Shown: one piece after another, positions 34,030 to 42,328 of the stretch
Layout: each line of letters opens with the position of its first letter
How positions within the stretch are numbered: position 1 is the stretch's first letter
DNA from: Amycolatopsis roodepoortensis
Lineage (GTDB): Bacteria; Actinomycetota; Actinomycetes; Mycobacteriales; Pseudonocardiaceae
Assembly (NCBI RefSeq): GCF_014873915.1
Contig: NZ_JADBEJ010000004.1
Span: 930,001 to 994,000 of the forward strand
Direction: 5' to 3'
Length of the DNA stretch: 64,000 bases
Made by a program: the position numbers and the translations under genes
The notes under the pieces: generated by a model
What the model was told of the DNA's origin: nothing
Database searches by the model: none
What the model saw: the letters and a program-made list of their open reading frames with translations, nothing else

Positions 34030-34070
34030 CGTGATCAGACGGACGACACGCGTGATCAGACGGACGACAC
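34030..34070. repeat. Tandem 20-nt direct repeat, period 21
   Basis: CGTGATCAGACGGACGACAC occurs at 34030-34049 and again at 34051-34070, in the gap between the Nudix start and the histidine kinase stop. A related GGACGACACTCGCGTG string appears near 23078-23093. Function unknown; perhaps another intergenic repeat family. Confidence 0.7.
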
Positions 34071-34097
34071 TGCCGAGGGCCGGGCGAACAGCAGCAC

Positions 34098-35426
34098 CTA
34101 CTGAGGCCGCGCCGCCTGCCACACGACCTGGAATCGCGCCCCGCCATCGGGTGACTCGCCGACACGGACCCGGCCCCCGCGGCGCCGGACGGCCTCCGCG
34201 ACCATCGCCAGCCCCAGCCCGGTGCCGCCGGAGGATCTCGCCCGCGAATCGGACACCCGGTAGAACCGGTCGAACACCCGCTCCCGGTGCTCGGGCGCGA
34301 TCCCCGGCCCGTCGTCGTCGACCACCACCCGCACGGTGGACCGCGCCGCGAGCACCGACACCACGATCTGGCCCCGCGCGTACCGGCAGGCGTTGCGCAG
34401 CAGGTTGCTCAGCACCAGCTCGACCTCGGCGTGCGTGGCCAGCGCCCACGCCGCCCCGACCGTGCCGCTCACCCGGATCTCCGGCGCACCGGCGGGCATC
34501 CGCGCGACCGCGGCCCGCACCTCGCTCACGAGCTCGACGGGTTCCGCGGGCGGCACCTCCCCCGCGTCCGACCTCGCCAGCGCCAGCAGCCCGTCGAGCA
34601 GCGCGGAGAGCCGCTCCGCCTCCTCCAGGATGTCCGAAAGGGTCTCCTGCGAGAGGTCGGGATCGGGATTGGCGACCGCGACCTCGGCCTGCACGCGGAT
34701 CGACGCGACCGGAGACCGGAGCTCGTGCGCGGCGTCCCCGGTGAACCGGCGAAGCCGTTCGGCGCCTTCCTCCTGCCTGGCCAGCAACGCGTTGAACTCT
34801 TCGGCCAGCGCGCGGAGCTCGTCGTGCGAATCCGGGAGCGGCAGCCGCGCGCCCTGCGGGAGCGCCCGTACCGATCCGCGCATCCGCGCGACCGGCCGCA
34901 GGGCAAACCGCACCAGCAGCCACGTCGCGATCCCGGCGCCCACCGCGCCGACGGACGCGACCACGAACAGCCACAGCCCACCGGAGTGCACGGCGGTCGC
35001 GAAGCCGACCAGGCCCGCGCCCGCGACGACGAGTCGTTGCTGTCCGTCGGGGGCGGTGACCACGGTGCCCGCCCAGCGCCAGCTGTGCTCGCCGCCGGTC
35101 GTGACCGGCTCGCCCGCCTTCAGCGCGCGGACTTCGGACGGGCCGAGATTCGCGGGCGGGAGGCCGTCCACCGGGCCGCCGCCGGTGTCGAGGACGCGGA
35201 CGGTGACCGCCGATCCCGACGGCGTCCGCCCCGCGGCGACGTCGGCCTTCGCGGTTTCCAGCTGGGCGCTCAGCTCGTCGTCGACCGAGCCGATCAGCAG
35301 CGGCTGGAGGTTGTCCCCCGCGACCGCCGCCAGCCCGAGCAGGAAGCCGAGCGTGACCGTGGCCGTGAGCAGGGTGATCCGGACCTCCAGCGATCGGCGG
35401 CGCCACCAAGACGGCGAGCCGATCAC
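34098..35426 (-). CDS. Sensor histidine kinase, OmpR-partner type
   Basis: This 442-residue membrane sensor has a short N-terminus, helix 1 (about residues 15-37), an extracytoplasmic domain (38-148), helix 2 (150-172), a HAMP domain, the H-box HELRSPVAS (H234), N-box NLLRNACRYA, and G boxes DDDGPGIAP and GGTGLGLAMV. It should autophosphorylate and pass phosphate to the response regulator encoded just upstream, with which it overlaps by four bases (ATGA). The divergent LolA-like/ABC operon shares direct repeats in its promoter and is the likely target. The signal is unknown; an envelope or drug stimulus is plausible from context. Confidence 0.92.
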   Translation of the reverse strand: MIGSPSWWRRRSLEVRITLLTATVTLGFLLGLAAVAGDNLQPLLIGSVDDELSAQLETAKADVAAGRTPSGSAVTVRVLDTGGGPVDGLPPANLGPSEVRALKAGEPVTTGGEHSWRWAGTVVTAPDGQQRLVVAGAGLVGFATAVHSGGLWLFVVASVGAVGAGIATWLLVRFALRPVARMRGSVRALPQGARLPLPDSHDELRALAEEFNALLARQEEGAERLRRFTGDAAHELRSPVASIRVQAEVAVANPDPDLSQETLSDILEEAERLSALLDGLLALARSDAGEVPPAEPVELVSEVRAAVARMPAGAPEIRVSGTVGAAWALATHAEVELVLSNLLRNACRYARGQIVVSVLAARSTVRVVVDDDGPGIAPEHRERVFDRFYRVSDSRARSSGGTGLGLAMVAEAVRRRGGRVRVGESPDGGARFQVVWQAARPQ

Positions 35427-36151
35427 CCCTGTCCCGCCGGGGCGATCACTTCGTCGAGCTGCGGGTCCGACGCCAGATAACCGTGCCCGCGCACGGTGCG
35501 GACCAGCGCGCCCGCACCGACCGCGTCGAGTTTGCGGCGCACGTAACCGACGTAGACCTCGACGACGTTCCGGGTCGCGGCCTGTTCGTCACCCCAGACG
35601 GCGCGCAGCAGCTCGTCCTTGGTGACGACCGTTCCCGCCCGGCCGGCCAGCACCTCCAGCAGCGCGAACTCGCGGGGGCTGAACGCCACTTCGACGCCGT
35701 CGTAGCGGACCTGCCGCAGGCTCCGGTCGACTTCGAGCGCGCCGATGCGCAGCGGCCCGCGGATGGCGTCCGGCGAGGCGCGCCGCAATACCGCGCGCAC
35801 CTGCGCGACCAGGACGACGAACGAGAACGGTTTGACGAGGTAGCCGTCGGCGCCGAGGTCGAGGCCGTCCGCCTGGTCGACCTCGCCGTCCTTGGCGGAG
35901 ATCATCAGCACCGGTGTGGTGACGCCGAGCGCGCGGAGGCGTTCGAGCACGCGGTAACCGGAAAGCCCCGGGAGCATGATGTCGAGCAGGACGACGTCGA
36001 AGGAGCCCGTCTGCGCGAGCCGCAGGCCACTGGGCCCGTCGGCCGCCGTGACCACGTCCATGTCCTCGGCGCGCAGCCCCCGCTGCAACGCCTTGCGCAC
36101 GCCGGGCTCGTCGTCGACCACCAGTACTCGAGGTTTCACGTCCCTCATCAT
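35423..36151 (-). CDS. OmpR/PhoB-family response regulator
   Basis: This 242-residue regulator has a receiver domain with phosphoacceptor D57 (LLDIMLPG), acidic pair DDE near 13-15 and K107 in LVKPFS. A winged-helix domain (about 135-230) ends in the typical VRTVRGHGY strand. It forms an operon with the downstream kinase. The upstream region carries four TCTCAG-type hexamers, two pairs each with an 11-bp period, as expected for binding of tandem OmpR-type dimers. Autoregulation and control of the divergent exporter operon are therefore likely. The start at 36151 is followed by a second Met, which could also be used. Confidence 0.93.
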   Translation of the reverse strand: MMRDVKPRVLVVDDEPGVRKALQRGLRAEDMDVVTAADGPSGLRLAQTGSFDVVLLDIMLPGLSGYRVLERLRALGVTTPVLMISAKDGEVDQADGLDLGADGYLVKPFSFVVLVAQVRAVLRRASPDAIRGPLRIGALEVDRSLRQVRYDGVEVAFSPREFALLEVLAGRAGTVVTKDELLRAVWGDEQAATRNVVEVYVGYVRRKLDAVGAGALVRTVRGHGYLASDPQLDEVIAPAGQG

Positions 36152-36179
36152 TCACGCTTCGACCAGCTCACGCGCGACC

Positions 36180-36228
36180 TCTCAGCGCCATCTCAGCTCC
36201 GGCGGCGGAGTCTGAGTGGTGTCTCAGC
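36180..36228. promoter_or_regulatory. Two pairs of TCTCAG direct repeats: response-regulator operators
   Basis: TCTCAGC occurs at 36180 and 36191 (11-bp period). TCTGAG and TCTCAGC occur at 36211 and 36222 (11-bp period). They lie between the response-regulator start (36151) and the divergent LolA-like gene (36296). The spacing fits OmpR-family dimers on one helix face. TCTCAG repeats recall those described for mycobacterial MprA; that resemblance is from memory. Confidence 0.55.
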
Positions 36229-36295
36229 GTTTCCGGGGAAGCGTTGTCGCCAAGACCCGAGCACACTGGGGTTCGGGGAAACAGGGAGAGACAGC

Positions 36296-37381
36296 ATGGA
36301 TCCGAAGAGGAAGGCCATCACCGCGGCGGTGGTGGGGACGGCTCTCGGCGTCGGCGGGCTCGTCGTCGTCGCGATGCCGGCCACCGCGGGCGACGCGCCC
36401 GTCTTGCCGCAGATCAGCGCCGAAGAGCTGGTGCAGTCGACGCTCAACGCGAAGCCGTCGGCGTTCGACGGGAAGGTCAAGGTCAGCAACGACCTCGGCC
36501 TGCCGCAGGTCGGCGGCGCCCTGCCCGGTGTCTCGGCGCTCGACGTCGACTCGGCGCAGGTGTCGACCGACGGCGCGGGCAAGAGCAAGATCTCGCTCAC
36601 CGAGGGCTCCAGCCAGCAGACCATCGTCCGGAACGGCCAGACCGTCTGGGAGTACAACTCCAAGGACAACTCGGCCACCAAGATCACCGTCCCGGCCGAG
36701 CTGGCCAAGGAGCACCAGAACAAGGGCGAGGCCGTCGACCCGGCCACGGTCGCCTCCGAACTGCTCGGCAAGGTGCGCGAAAGCAGCACGATCGCCGTCG
36801 ACGGGACGGCCTCGGTGGCGAACCGGGCGGCGTACGAACTGGTGCTGACCCCGAAGCCGACCGAGCGGACGCTCCTGCGTGAGATCCGCGTCGCGATCGA
36901 CGACCAGACCCGGATGCCGCTGCGGGTCACGGTGCTGGCCAACGGCACCTCCGCCCCGGCGTTCGAGGCCTCGTTCAGCGAGATCAACTTCGCGGCCCAG
37001 CCCGCGTCGAACTTCGAATTCACCCCGCCCAAGGGCGCGAAGGTGACCGAGAAGGCCCCCGAGATCGAGCCGAAGGACCGTGAGCTGGCCGAGCGGGCGA
37101 AGTCCGAGATCAAGGTCGTCGGCGACGGCTGGGACACCGCGATCACCGGCAAGATCCCGGCCGACGCGCTGGCGAAGGCAGGCGAGGCCAAGGACGAGCA
37201 GGGCCGTCAGGTCGACCCGAAGGCGCTGCTCACGCGGTTCGCCAAGCCGGTCAGCGGTGCCTGGGGCAGCGGCTGGCTGGTGACCACCAAGGTCGGCACC
37301 GGCGTGCTGACCGACGACGGCCGCTACGCCGCCGGCGCGGTGCCGGAGCAGGTCCTCTTCGAGGCTTTGGCCGCGAAGTGA
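36296..37381 (+). CDS. Secreted LolA/MucB-like protein of a two-component target operon
   Basis: This 361-residue exported protein has a Lys-rich signal peptide (about residues 1-31, ending TAG-like after MPATA) and a large beta-rich domain. The domain resembles the LolA/LppX/MucB superfamily (outer-membrane lipoprotein carrier-like) common in actinobacteria: ELVQSTLNAKPSAFDGKVKVSNDLGLP, then QTVWEYNSKDNSATKI and FTPPKGAKV. ATG 36296 has GGGAGAG about six bases upstream. The stop overlaps the ABC ATPase start (GTGA), so the three genes are translationally coupled. It probably binds a lipid or hydrophobic ligand outside the membrane and works with the ABC exporter; the ligand is unknown. Confidence 0.78.
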   Translation: MDPKRKAITAAVVGTALGVGGLVVVAMPATAGDAPVLPQISAEELVQSTLNAKPSAFDGKVKVSNDLGLPQVGGALPGVSALDVDSAQVSTDGAGKSKISLTEGSSQQTIVRNGQTVWEYNSKDNSATKITVPAELAKEHQNKGEAVDPATVASELLGKVRESSTIAVDGTASVANRAAYELVLTPKPTERTLLREIRVAIDDQTRMPLRVTVLANGTSAPAFEASFSEINFAAQPASNFEFTPPKGAKVTEKAPEIEPKDRELAERAKSEIKVVGDGWDTAITGKIPADALAKAGEAKDEQGRQVDPKALLTRFAKPVSGAWGSGWLVTTKVGTGVLTDDGRYAAGAVPEQVLFEALAAK

Positions 37382-38373
37382 CCACCACGTTCGAAGCCGG
37401 GGCGGACGCTTCCCAGGAGGCGTCCGCTCCGGCGGTACCCATGGCGGCCCGCACCAGGGGCCTGCGCAAGGTCTACGGCCGCACGGTGGCCGTGGACCAC
37501 GTCGATCTCGACGTTCCCGAAGGCGCCGTGCTGGGGATGCTCGGCCCCAACGGTTCGGGCAAGACGACGACCATCCGGATGCTGCTCGGTCTCGTGCGGC
37601 CCACCGAGGGCGAGGTCGAACTCTTCGGCAAACGGATGCCCGACGAGGCGGCGCACGCGTTGCCCGACGTCGGCGCGCTCGTCGAAGGGCCGGGTTTCCA
37701 CCCTTTTCTCTCCGGGCGGGAAAACCTGCTGCGTGTGGCCGCCGCCGAACCGCGGCTGGCCTCGGCGGGGATCCCCGGCGCGGTCGACGCGGCCCTTGAA
37801 CGGGTCGGCCTGACCGGCGCCGCCACCCGGCGCTACAAGGGTTATTCGCTGGGGATGAAGCAGCGGATGGGCCTGGCGAGCGCGCTGCTCGTGCCGAGGC
37901 GGATGGTCGTGCTCGACGAGCCGACGAACGGCCTCGACCCGGCGGGCACCAGGGAGATCCGCCGGATCATCGGCGAACTGCACGCCGACGGCGTCACGGT
38001 GCTGGTGTCGTCGCATCTGCTGGCCGAGGTCGAGGCGACCTGCACGCACGTCGCGGTGCTCCAGTCCGGGAACGTGATCGCCCAGGGCGAGCTCTCGGAA
38101 CTGCTGGAGTCGGGGAACGCGGCGCTGCTGGTGCGGACGCCGGACGCCGAACTCGCGGTGGAGACGTTGCGGGAGAACAGGATCGGCAGCAGGCTCACGC
38201 CGGACGGCGTCCGCGTCGACCTGACCGCCGCCGAAGCCCCCGAGGTGCTCCGTCAGCTGGTGACGGCCGGGGTGGCCGTGCACGAGGCAGCGCGGGCGCG
38301 GACCGGGCTCGAAGACCTGTTCGCCCGGCTGACCCAGCCGGAGTCCACTGTAGACGGTGAGGGGGAGTCGTGA
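37378..38373 (+). CDS. ABC exporter ATP-binding protein
   Basis: This 331-residue ATPase of the DrrA/bacitracin type has Walker A GPNGSGKTT (near residue 57), a Q-loop region VGALVEGPGFHPFLSG, signature YSLGMKQRMGLA and Walker B MVVLDEPTNGLDP. The C-terminal extension is about 100 residues. It overlaps the LolA-like gene by four bases at its start and the permease gene by four bases at its end. Together they form a heteromeric ABC-2 exporter, probably for an antibiotic, peptide or lipid, under control of the divergent two-component system. Confidence 0.9.
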   Translation: MTTTFEAGADASQEASAPAVPMAARTRGLRKVYGRTVAVDHVDLDVPEGAVLGMLGPNGSGKTTTIRMLLGLVRPTEGEVELFGKRMPDEAAHALPDVGALVEGPGFHPFLSGRENLLRVAAAEPRLASAGIPGAVDAALERVGLTGAATRRYKGYSLGMKQRMGLASALLVPRRMVVLDEPTNGLDPAGTREIRRIIGELHADGVTVLVSSHLLAEVEATCTHVAVLQSGNVIAQGELSELLESGNAALLVRTPDAELAVETLRENRIGSRLTPDGVRVDLTAAEAPEVLRQLVTAGVAVHEAARARTGLEDLFARLTQPESTVDGEGES

Positions 38374-39248
38374 CCCACGCTCTGGCCGCGGCACCCGCGG
38401 CACGGACCGGGCAGGACAGTGTCGGGCTGCTCCGGTTGTACCGGGCCGAACTGCGCTGGATCTTCCGGCGGCCGCGCACGCTCGCCGTACTGGGTCTGCT
38501 CGCGTTGATCCCGGTGATCATCGGCGTCGCGCTGACGCTCGTCGACCCGACGGAGACGAACGGCGGCGGTGGGGGTGGCGACGGCGCCTTGCTCGCCTCC
38601 GCTGTCAACAATGGCTTCATTCTTCCGGTCGCGGCCCTGACCATGACGCTGGGACTGCTGCTCCCCCTCGCTTCGGCGATGGCCGGGGCGGACGCGATCG
38701 CCGGCGAGGCGGCCCACGGGACGCTGCGCGGCTGGCTGATCGCGCCGGTCGGCCGGGGCAGGCTGCTCGCGATCAAGGCGTTCGGCGTCGCGACGGTTTC
38801 GACGATCGCCGTACTGGCCATGACGTTCACCGGTTTCGTCACCGGCCTGGTCATCAGCGGCACCGACTCGATGTTCACCCTCACCGGCTCGACGCTGAGC
38901 GCCTGGGACGCGCTGGGCCGTGTCCTGCTCGTGGCCGCGTGGGTGGTCCTGCAGTTGTGGGCGGTCGGCGCGGTCGCGCTGGCGATCTCGGCGTTCACCG
39001 AACATCCGATGCTGGTCGTCGCCTCGGTGCTGGCCGGGACGATCGTGTTCACCATCCTCGGTTTCCTGGACGCGGTCTCGTGGCTGCACCCTTTCCTGCT
39101 CAACGAGAACTGGACGCAGGCGCCCGCTTCGGTGCTGATGGACCCGGTGGACACCGCGATGCTCGGCGAGGGCGCGCTGCGCGCCGCTTGCTACATCGCC
39201 ATCGGGCTCTCGATCGCCTACGCGCGCCTGACCACCCGGGACGGCTGA
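38370..39248 (+). CDS. ABC-2 type exporter permease
   Basis: This 292-residue membrane protein has six hydrophobic segments (about 35-55, 85-110, 130-160, 175-200, 205-230, 260-280). The cytoplasmic N-terminus and EAA-like HGTLRGWLIAPVGRGRLL segment are typical of ABC-2 permeases with long first loops. It starts at GTG 38370, overlapping the ATPase gene by four bases. It is the membrane partner of the upstream ATPase. A Gly-rich loop (ETNGGGGGGDG) sits between the first two helices. The transported substrate is not known. Confidence 0.88.
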   Translation: MTHALAAAPAARTGQDSVGLLRLYRAELRWIFRRPRTLAVLGLLALIPVIIGVALTLVDPTETNGGGGGGDGALLASAVNNGFILPVAALTMTLGLLLPLASAMAGADAIAGEAAHGTLRGWLIAPVGRGRLLAIKAFGVATVSTIAVLAMTFTGFVTGLVISGTDSMFTLTGSTLSAWDALGRVLLVAAWVVLQLWAVGAVALAISAFTEHPMLVVASVLAGTIVFTILGFLDAVSWLHPFLLNENWTQAPASVLMDPVDTAMLGEGALRAACYIAIGLSIAYARLTTRDG

Positions 39249-39258
39249 CCTCGCAAGT

Positions 39259-39298
39259 CCGTGAAGGCCTCCTTACCTAGTGAAGGAGGCCTTCACGG
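39259..39298. terminator. 40-nt palindrome, copy 5 of the GTGAAGGCC family
   Basis: Arms of 16 bp (39259-39274 with 39283-39298) and an 8-nt loop, ten bases after the ABC permease stop. It shares CCGTGAAGGCCTCCTT with the copy after trpS. Confidence 0.8.
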
Positions 39299-39318
39299 CG
39301 TCGAGGAGCGGTAAAGTC

Positions 39319-39636
39319 GTGGCCATGTTCGAGGTGGGGGCCGTCCGATGGACCGGCGCGGGCTGTCTGGTGGGGCCGCTGCTCCTGCTCGGGCTCATCG
39401 TCGGCGCCGTGTTCCAGGAGGTCTTCGACGGGCGGCAGGTGATCACCGACATCGCCTGGGTGGCGGGTTTCGTGCTCAGCGCGATCCTGATCAGGGTGAT
39501 CGGCCGCAGGCTGAACAGGTACGGCACCGCGCACACTCTCTACGACTCGCCGATGGAGGGATACGCGTGGCTCGCGATCGCCTGCGCCGCCCTGACCCTC
39601 GGCCTGGTCCTGCTGATCCGGTTCGTCGCCGTCTGA
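39319..39636 (+). CDS. Small three-helix membrane protein
   Basis: This 105-residue protein has hydrophobic segments near 14-35, 47-65 and 83-103, with an Arg-rich loop (IRVIGRRLNRYG) between the last two. GTG 39319 has GAGGAG nine bases upstream and is preferred over ATG 39325; the frame upstream of it runs through the palindrome and is not coding. The gene is isolated by the palindrome before it and converges on thiQ with a 17-bp gap. No family is recognised. Confidence 0.65.
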   Translation: MAMFEVGAVRWTGAGCLVGPLLLLGLIVGAVFQEVFDGRQVITDIAWVAGFVLSAILIRVIGRRLNRYGTAHTLYDSPMEGYAWLAIACAALTLGLVLLIRFVAV

Positions 39637-39653
39637 TCTCCGCGTTCAGAGGA

Positions 39654-40670
39654 CTAAACGCGTAGTTGGGCGACGCCGTCCGGGTCCAGCGCGAGCCGCA
39701 CGGTGTCGCCGGGGCGCAGATCGGCCGTGACCGGCGCGACGGCGTCCACAGTGGACAGATCGCCGCCGGGGGCGACCACGAGCCGCACGTGCTCCCGCCG
39801 GTGAACCACGGCGACGACCTCGCCCTCGACACCCTCCGAGGCGACCCGCAGGCCGTGCGGCCTCAGCCCCAGCCGCACCGCGCCGTCCTCGACGTCGGGC
39901 AGCGTGACGTCGCCGAGCACGGTCCGCACCGTCCCGCCCGACGCCTCGCCGTCGACGAAGGTGGTCACGCCGAGGAACCGTGCGACGTCCTCGTCCACCG
40001 GCTGCCGCCAGACGCGGCGCACCGCGCCCTCCTGCCGGATCTCCCCATCGTCGAGCACGGCGACCCGGTCGGCGAGTGTGAACGCCTCCTCCTGATCGTG
40101 CGTGACGAGCAGCGCGGTGATCTTGCTGCGCCGCAGCAGGGCCGCGAGGTCGATCGCCAGCTGTTCCCGCAGCCCGGCGTCCAAACCGGACAGTGGCTCG
40201 TCCAGCAGCAGCAACCGCGGTTCCGGTGCCAGCGCGCGGGCCAGCGCCACCCGCTGCGCCTGCCCGCCGGACAGCTCGGTCACCCTCCGCCGCTCGTAAC
40301 CGGCCAGCCCGACGAGATCGAGCAGCGCCCGGATCCGTTCGGCGTGCTCGGCGCGGGGGACGTCGTGCATCCGCAGCCCGAACGCGATGTTGGCGGCGAC
40401 GTCCTTGTGCGGGAACAACTGCCCGTCCTGGAACACCAGCCCGAACTCCCGCCGGTGCACCGGGACACCGGAGAGGTCCTCGCCGTCCCACCGCACGGTG
40501 CCCGACGTCAGCGGCTCCAGCCCGGTGATCGCCCGCAGCAGCGTCGACTTCCCCGAACCGGACGGGCCCAGCAGGGCCAGCACCTCGCCGTCGGCGATGT
40601 CCAGCCTGGCGTCCTTCACGGCCGCGAAGGATCCATAGTGGACGGTCAAGTCCCGTACCGACAGCGACAC
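39654..40670 (-). CDS. thiQ: Thiamine-type ABC importer ATPase
   Basis: This 338-residue ATPase has Walker A GPSGSGKST (near residue 35), signature LSGGQAQRVALARAL, Walker B LLLLDEPLSGLD and H-loop LVTHDQEEAF. A C-terminal TOBE-like extension (about 250-338) follows. The GTG start has GGGGAG five bases upstream and overlaps the permease stop (TAGTG), so the genes are coupled. The set of binding protein, double-domain permease and ATPase in this order matches thiBPQ of enterobacteria. Iron or other small-molecule importers share the design, so thiamine is the best but not the only reading. Confidence 0.8.
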   Translation of the reverse strand: MSLSVRDLTVHYGSFAAVKDARLDIADGEVLALLGPSGSGKSTLLRAITGLEPLTSGTVRWDGEDLSGVPVHRREFGLVFQDGQLFPHKDVAANIAFGLRMHDVPRAEHAERIRALLDLVGLAGYERRRVTELSGGQAQRVALARALAPEPRLLLLDEPLSGLDAGLREQLAIDLAALLRRSKITALLVTHDQEEAFTLADRVAVLDDGEIRQEGAVRRVWRQPVDEDVARFLGVTTFVDGEASGGTVRTVLGDVTLPDVEDGAVRLGLRPHGLRVASEGVEGEVVAVVHRREHVRLVVAPGGDLSTVDAVAPVTADLRPGDTVRLALDPDGVAQLRV

Positions 40671-42328
40671 TAGAACTCCCCTACCGAATTCTGCCCGCGG
40701 ACCGCGCCGAACCGGTCGATCAGCACCACCGCCACCACGGTCACGATCATGAGCAGCGCACAGGCCGCGTAGGCCATCTGATTGTTCAGCTCCCCCGGCC
40801 GCGAGATCAGCGTCGCCACGGCGACCGGCAACGTCGGCGCGTCCGGCCTGGCCAGGAAGCTCGTCGCGCCGAATTCGCCGAGCGCGACCACGTACCCGAA
40901 ACCGGCCGCCGCGACCAGAGAACGCGCCGTCAGCGGGAGATCGATCTCGCGCCACACCCGGCCGGGGCTCGCGCCGAGGGTCGACGCTGCCTGCCTCAGC
41001 CGGATATCGACCGACCGCAGCACCGGCAGCACCATCCGCACGATCAGCGGGATGATCACCAGCGCCTGCGCGAGCGGCACCAGCAGCGGCGACGTCCGCA
41101 GGTCGCCCGGCAGCGCGTCGAGCGTGACGAGATAGCCGAAACCGACGGTCACCGCGGACACGCCCAGCGGCAGCATGAGCGCGGCGTCCATCGTCTCGCC
41201 CATGCCCCTGGCCAGCCTGCCCGGGGTGCGGCGCAACGCCACCAGCACGACCGAGGCCAGTACGCCGACGATCATCGCGAGCGTCGTCGCGTCGAACGCC
41301 GTCCGCAGCGACATCGACGCCGCGTCCCAGCCCGAGACCTGGAGCGCGCCGCTGGTCCCCTGCCCGGCGAGTGCCGCGTACCCGGCAAGGCTGAAACCGT
41401 CCGAATCAGACCCAGTGGACACGGACTCGACCAGCAACGCCACGATCGGCGTCATCAGGAGCGCGACCACCGCGAGCCCGGCGGACACCGCCCACCACTC
41501 GCCACCCCTCGGCCGCCGCGCCGTCTCGCTCCGCGATCGGAGGCGGACCGCGTTCTCCCGGCGCCGCCTGGCCAGCGCGCCGACGACCAGCGCGGCGACG
41601 ACGGCGGCGAACTGCACCAGCGACAACGCGGCCGCGCCGGAGAGGTCGAGCAGTTCGACCGTGCGCAGGTAGATCTCGGTCTCCAGGGTGCGGTACTTCG
41701 CCCCGCCGAGGATGAGCACGACCCCGAAACTGGTGGCGCAGAACAGGAACACCACCGCGGCCGAGGACGCGACGGCCGGGGCGAGCGCGGGCAGCGTCAC
41801 CGAGCGGAAGGCACGCCACGGCGACGCGCCGAGTGCCCGCGCCGCGTCCACGGTGCGCGGATCGAGATGGCTCCACAGCCCGGAGACCGTGCGCGCGACG
41901 ACGGCCACGTTGAAGAAGGCGTTCGCCAGCACCAGCGGTAGCAGCCCGCCGTCGGGCCAGAGCGCGCGGAACGCCAGGCCGACCACGACCGTCGGCAGCA
42001 CGAACGGCACCAGCACGAGCGTCCGGACCAGCGAGACGCCGGGCAGCCGCACCCGCGCGAGCAGGAACGCCACCGGCAGGCCCGCCAGCACCGCCACGAT
42101 CGTCGAGACCCCGGCACTGGCGACGGTGAATCCGGCGAGTTCCCAGGTCAGCGGGTCGCCGATGGCCGTGCCGACCCCGCCGGAGCCGAAGCCGCGCGCG
42201 ACGATCGCCGCGACCGGCCAGGCGAAGAACACCACGAGGAAACCGAGCGGCAGCACGGCGAGCGCCGCCAGCCCGGCTCCGCGGAAAGTCGGCCTGGTGG
42301 TGCTCAGCCTTCGAGTAGCGTGCGCCAC
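40670..42328 (-). CDS. thiP: Thiamine-type ABC importer permease with two membrane domains
   Basis: This 552-residue permease contains two BPD_transp_1 domains. EAA loops occur in each half (VDAARALGASPWRAFRSVTLP and RQAASTLGASPGRVWREIDLP), and about twelve helices are visible. Such ThiP/FbpB-type fusions supply both halves of the channel. GTG 42328 lies inside the binding-protein gene (stop at 42304), giving a 25-bp overlap. The open frame runs to 43225, but upstream it is only the binding-protein gene in another frame. It is followed directly by thiQ. Confidence 0.83.
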   Translation of the reverse strand: MAHATRRLSTTRPTFRGAGLAALAVLPLGFLVVFFAWPVAAIVARGFGSGGVGTAIGDPLTWELAGFTVASAGVSTIVAVLAGLPVAFLLARVRLPGVSLVRTLVLVPFVLPTVVVGLAFRALWPDGGLLPLVLANAFFNVAVVARTVSGLWSHLDPRTVDAARALGASPWRAFRSVTLPALAPAVASSAAVVFLFCATSFGVVLILGGAKYRTLETEIYLRTVELLDLSGAAALSLVQFAAVVAALVVGALARRRRENAVRLRSRSETARRPRGGEWWAVSAGLAVVALLMTPIVALLVESVSTGSDSDGFSLAGYAALAGQGTSGALQVSGWDAASMSLRTAFDATTLAMIVGVLASVVLVALRRTPGRLARGMGETMDAALMLPLGVSAVTVGFGYLVTLDALPGDLRTSPLLVPLAQALVIIPLIVRMVLPVLRSVDIRLRQAASTLGASPGRVWREIDLPLTARSLVAAAGFGYVVALGEFGATSFLARPDAPTLPVAVATLISRPGELNNQMAYAACALLMIVTVVAVVLIDRFGAVRGQNSVGEF

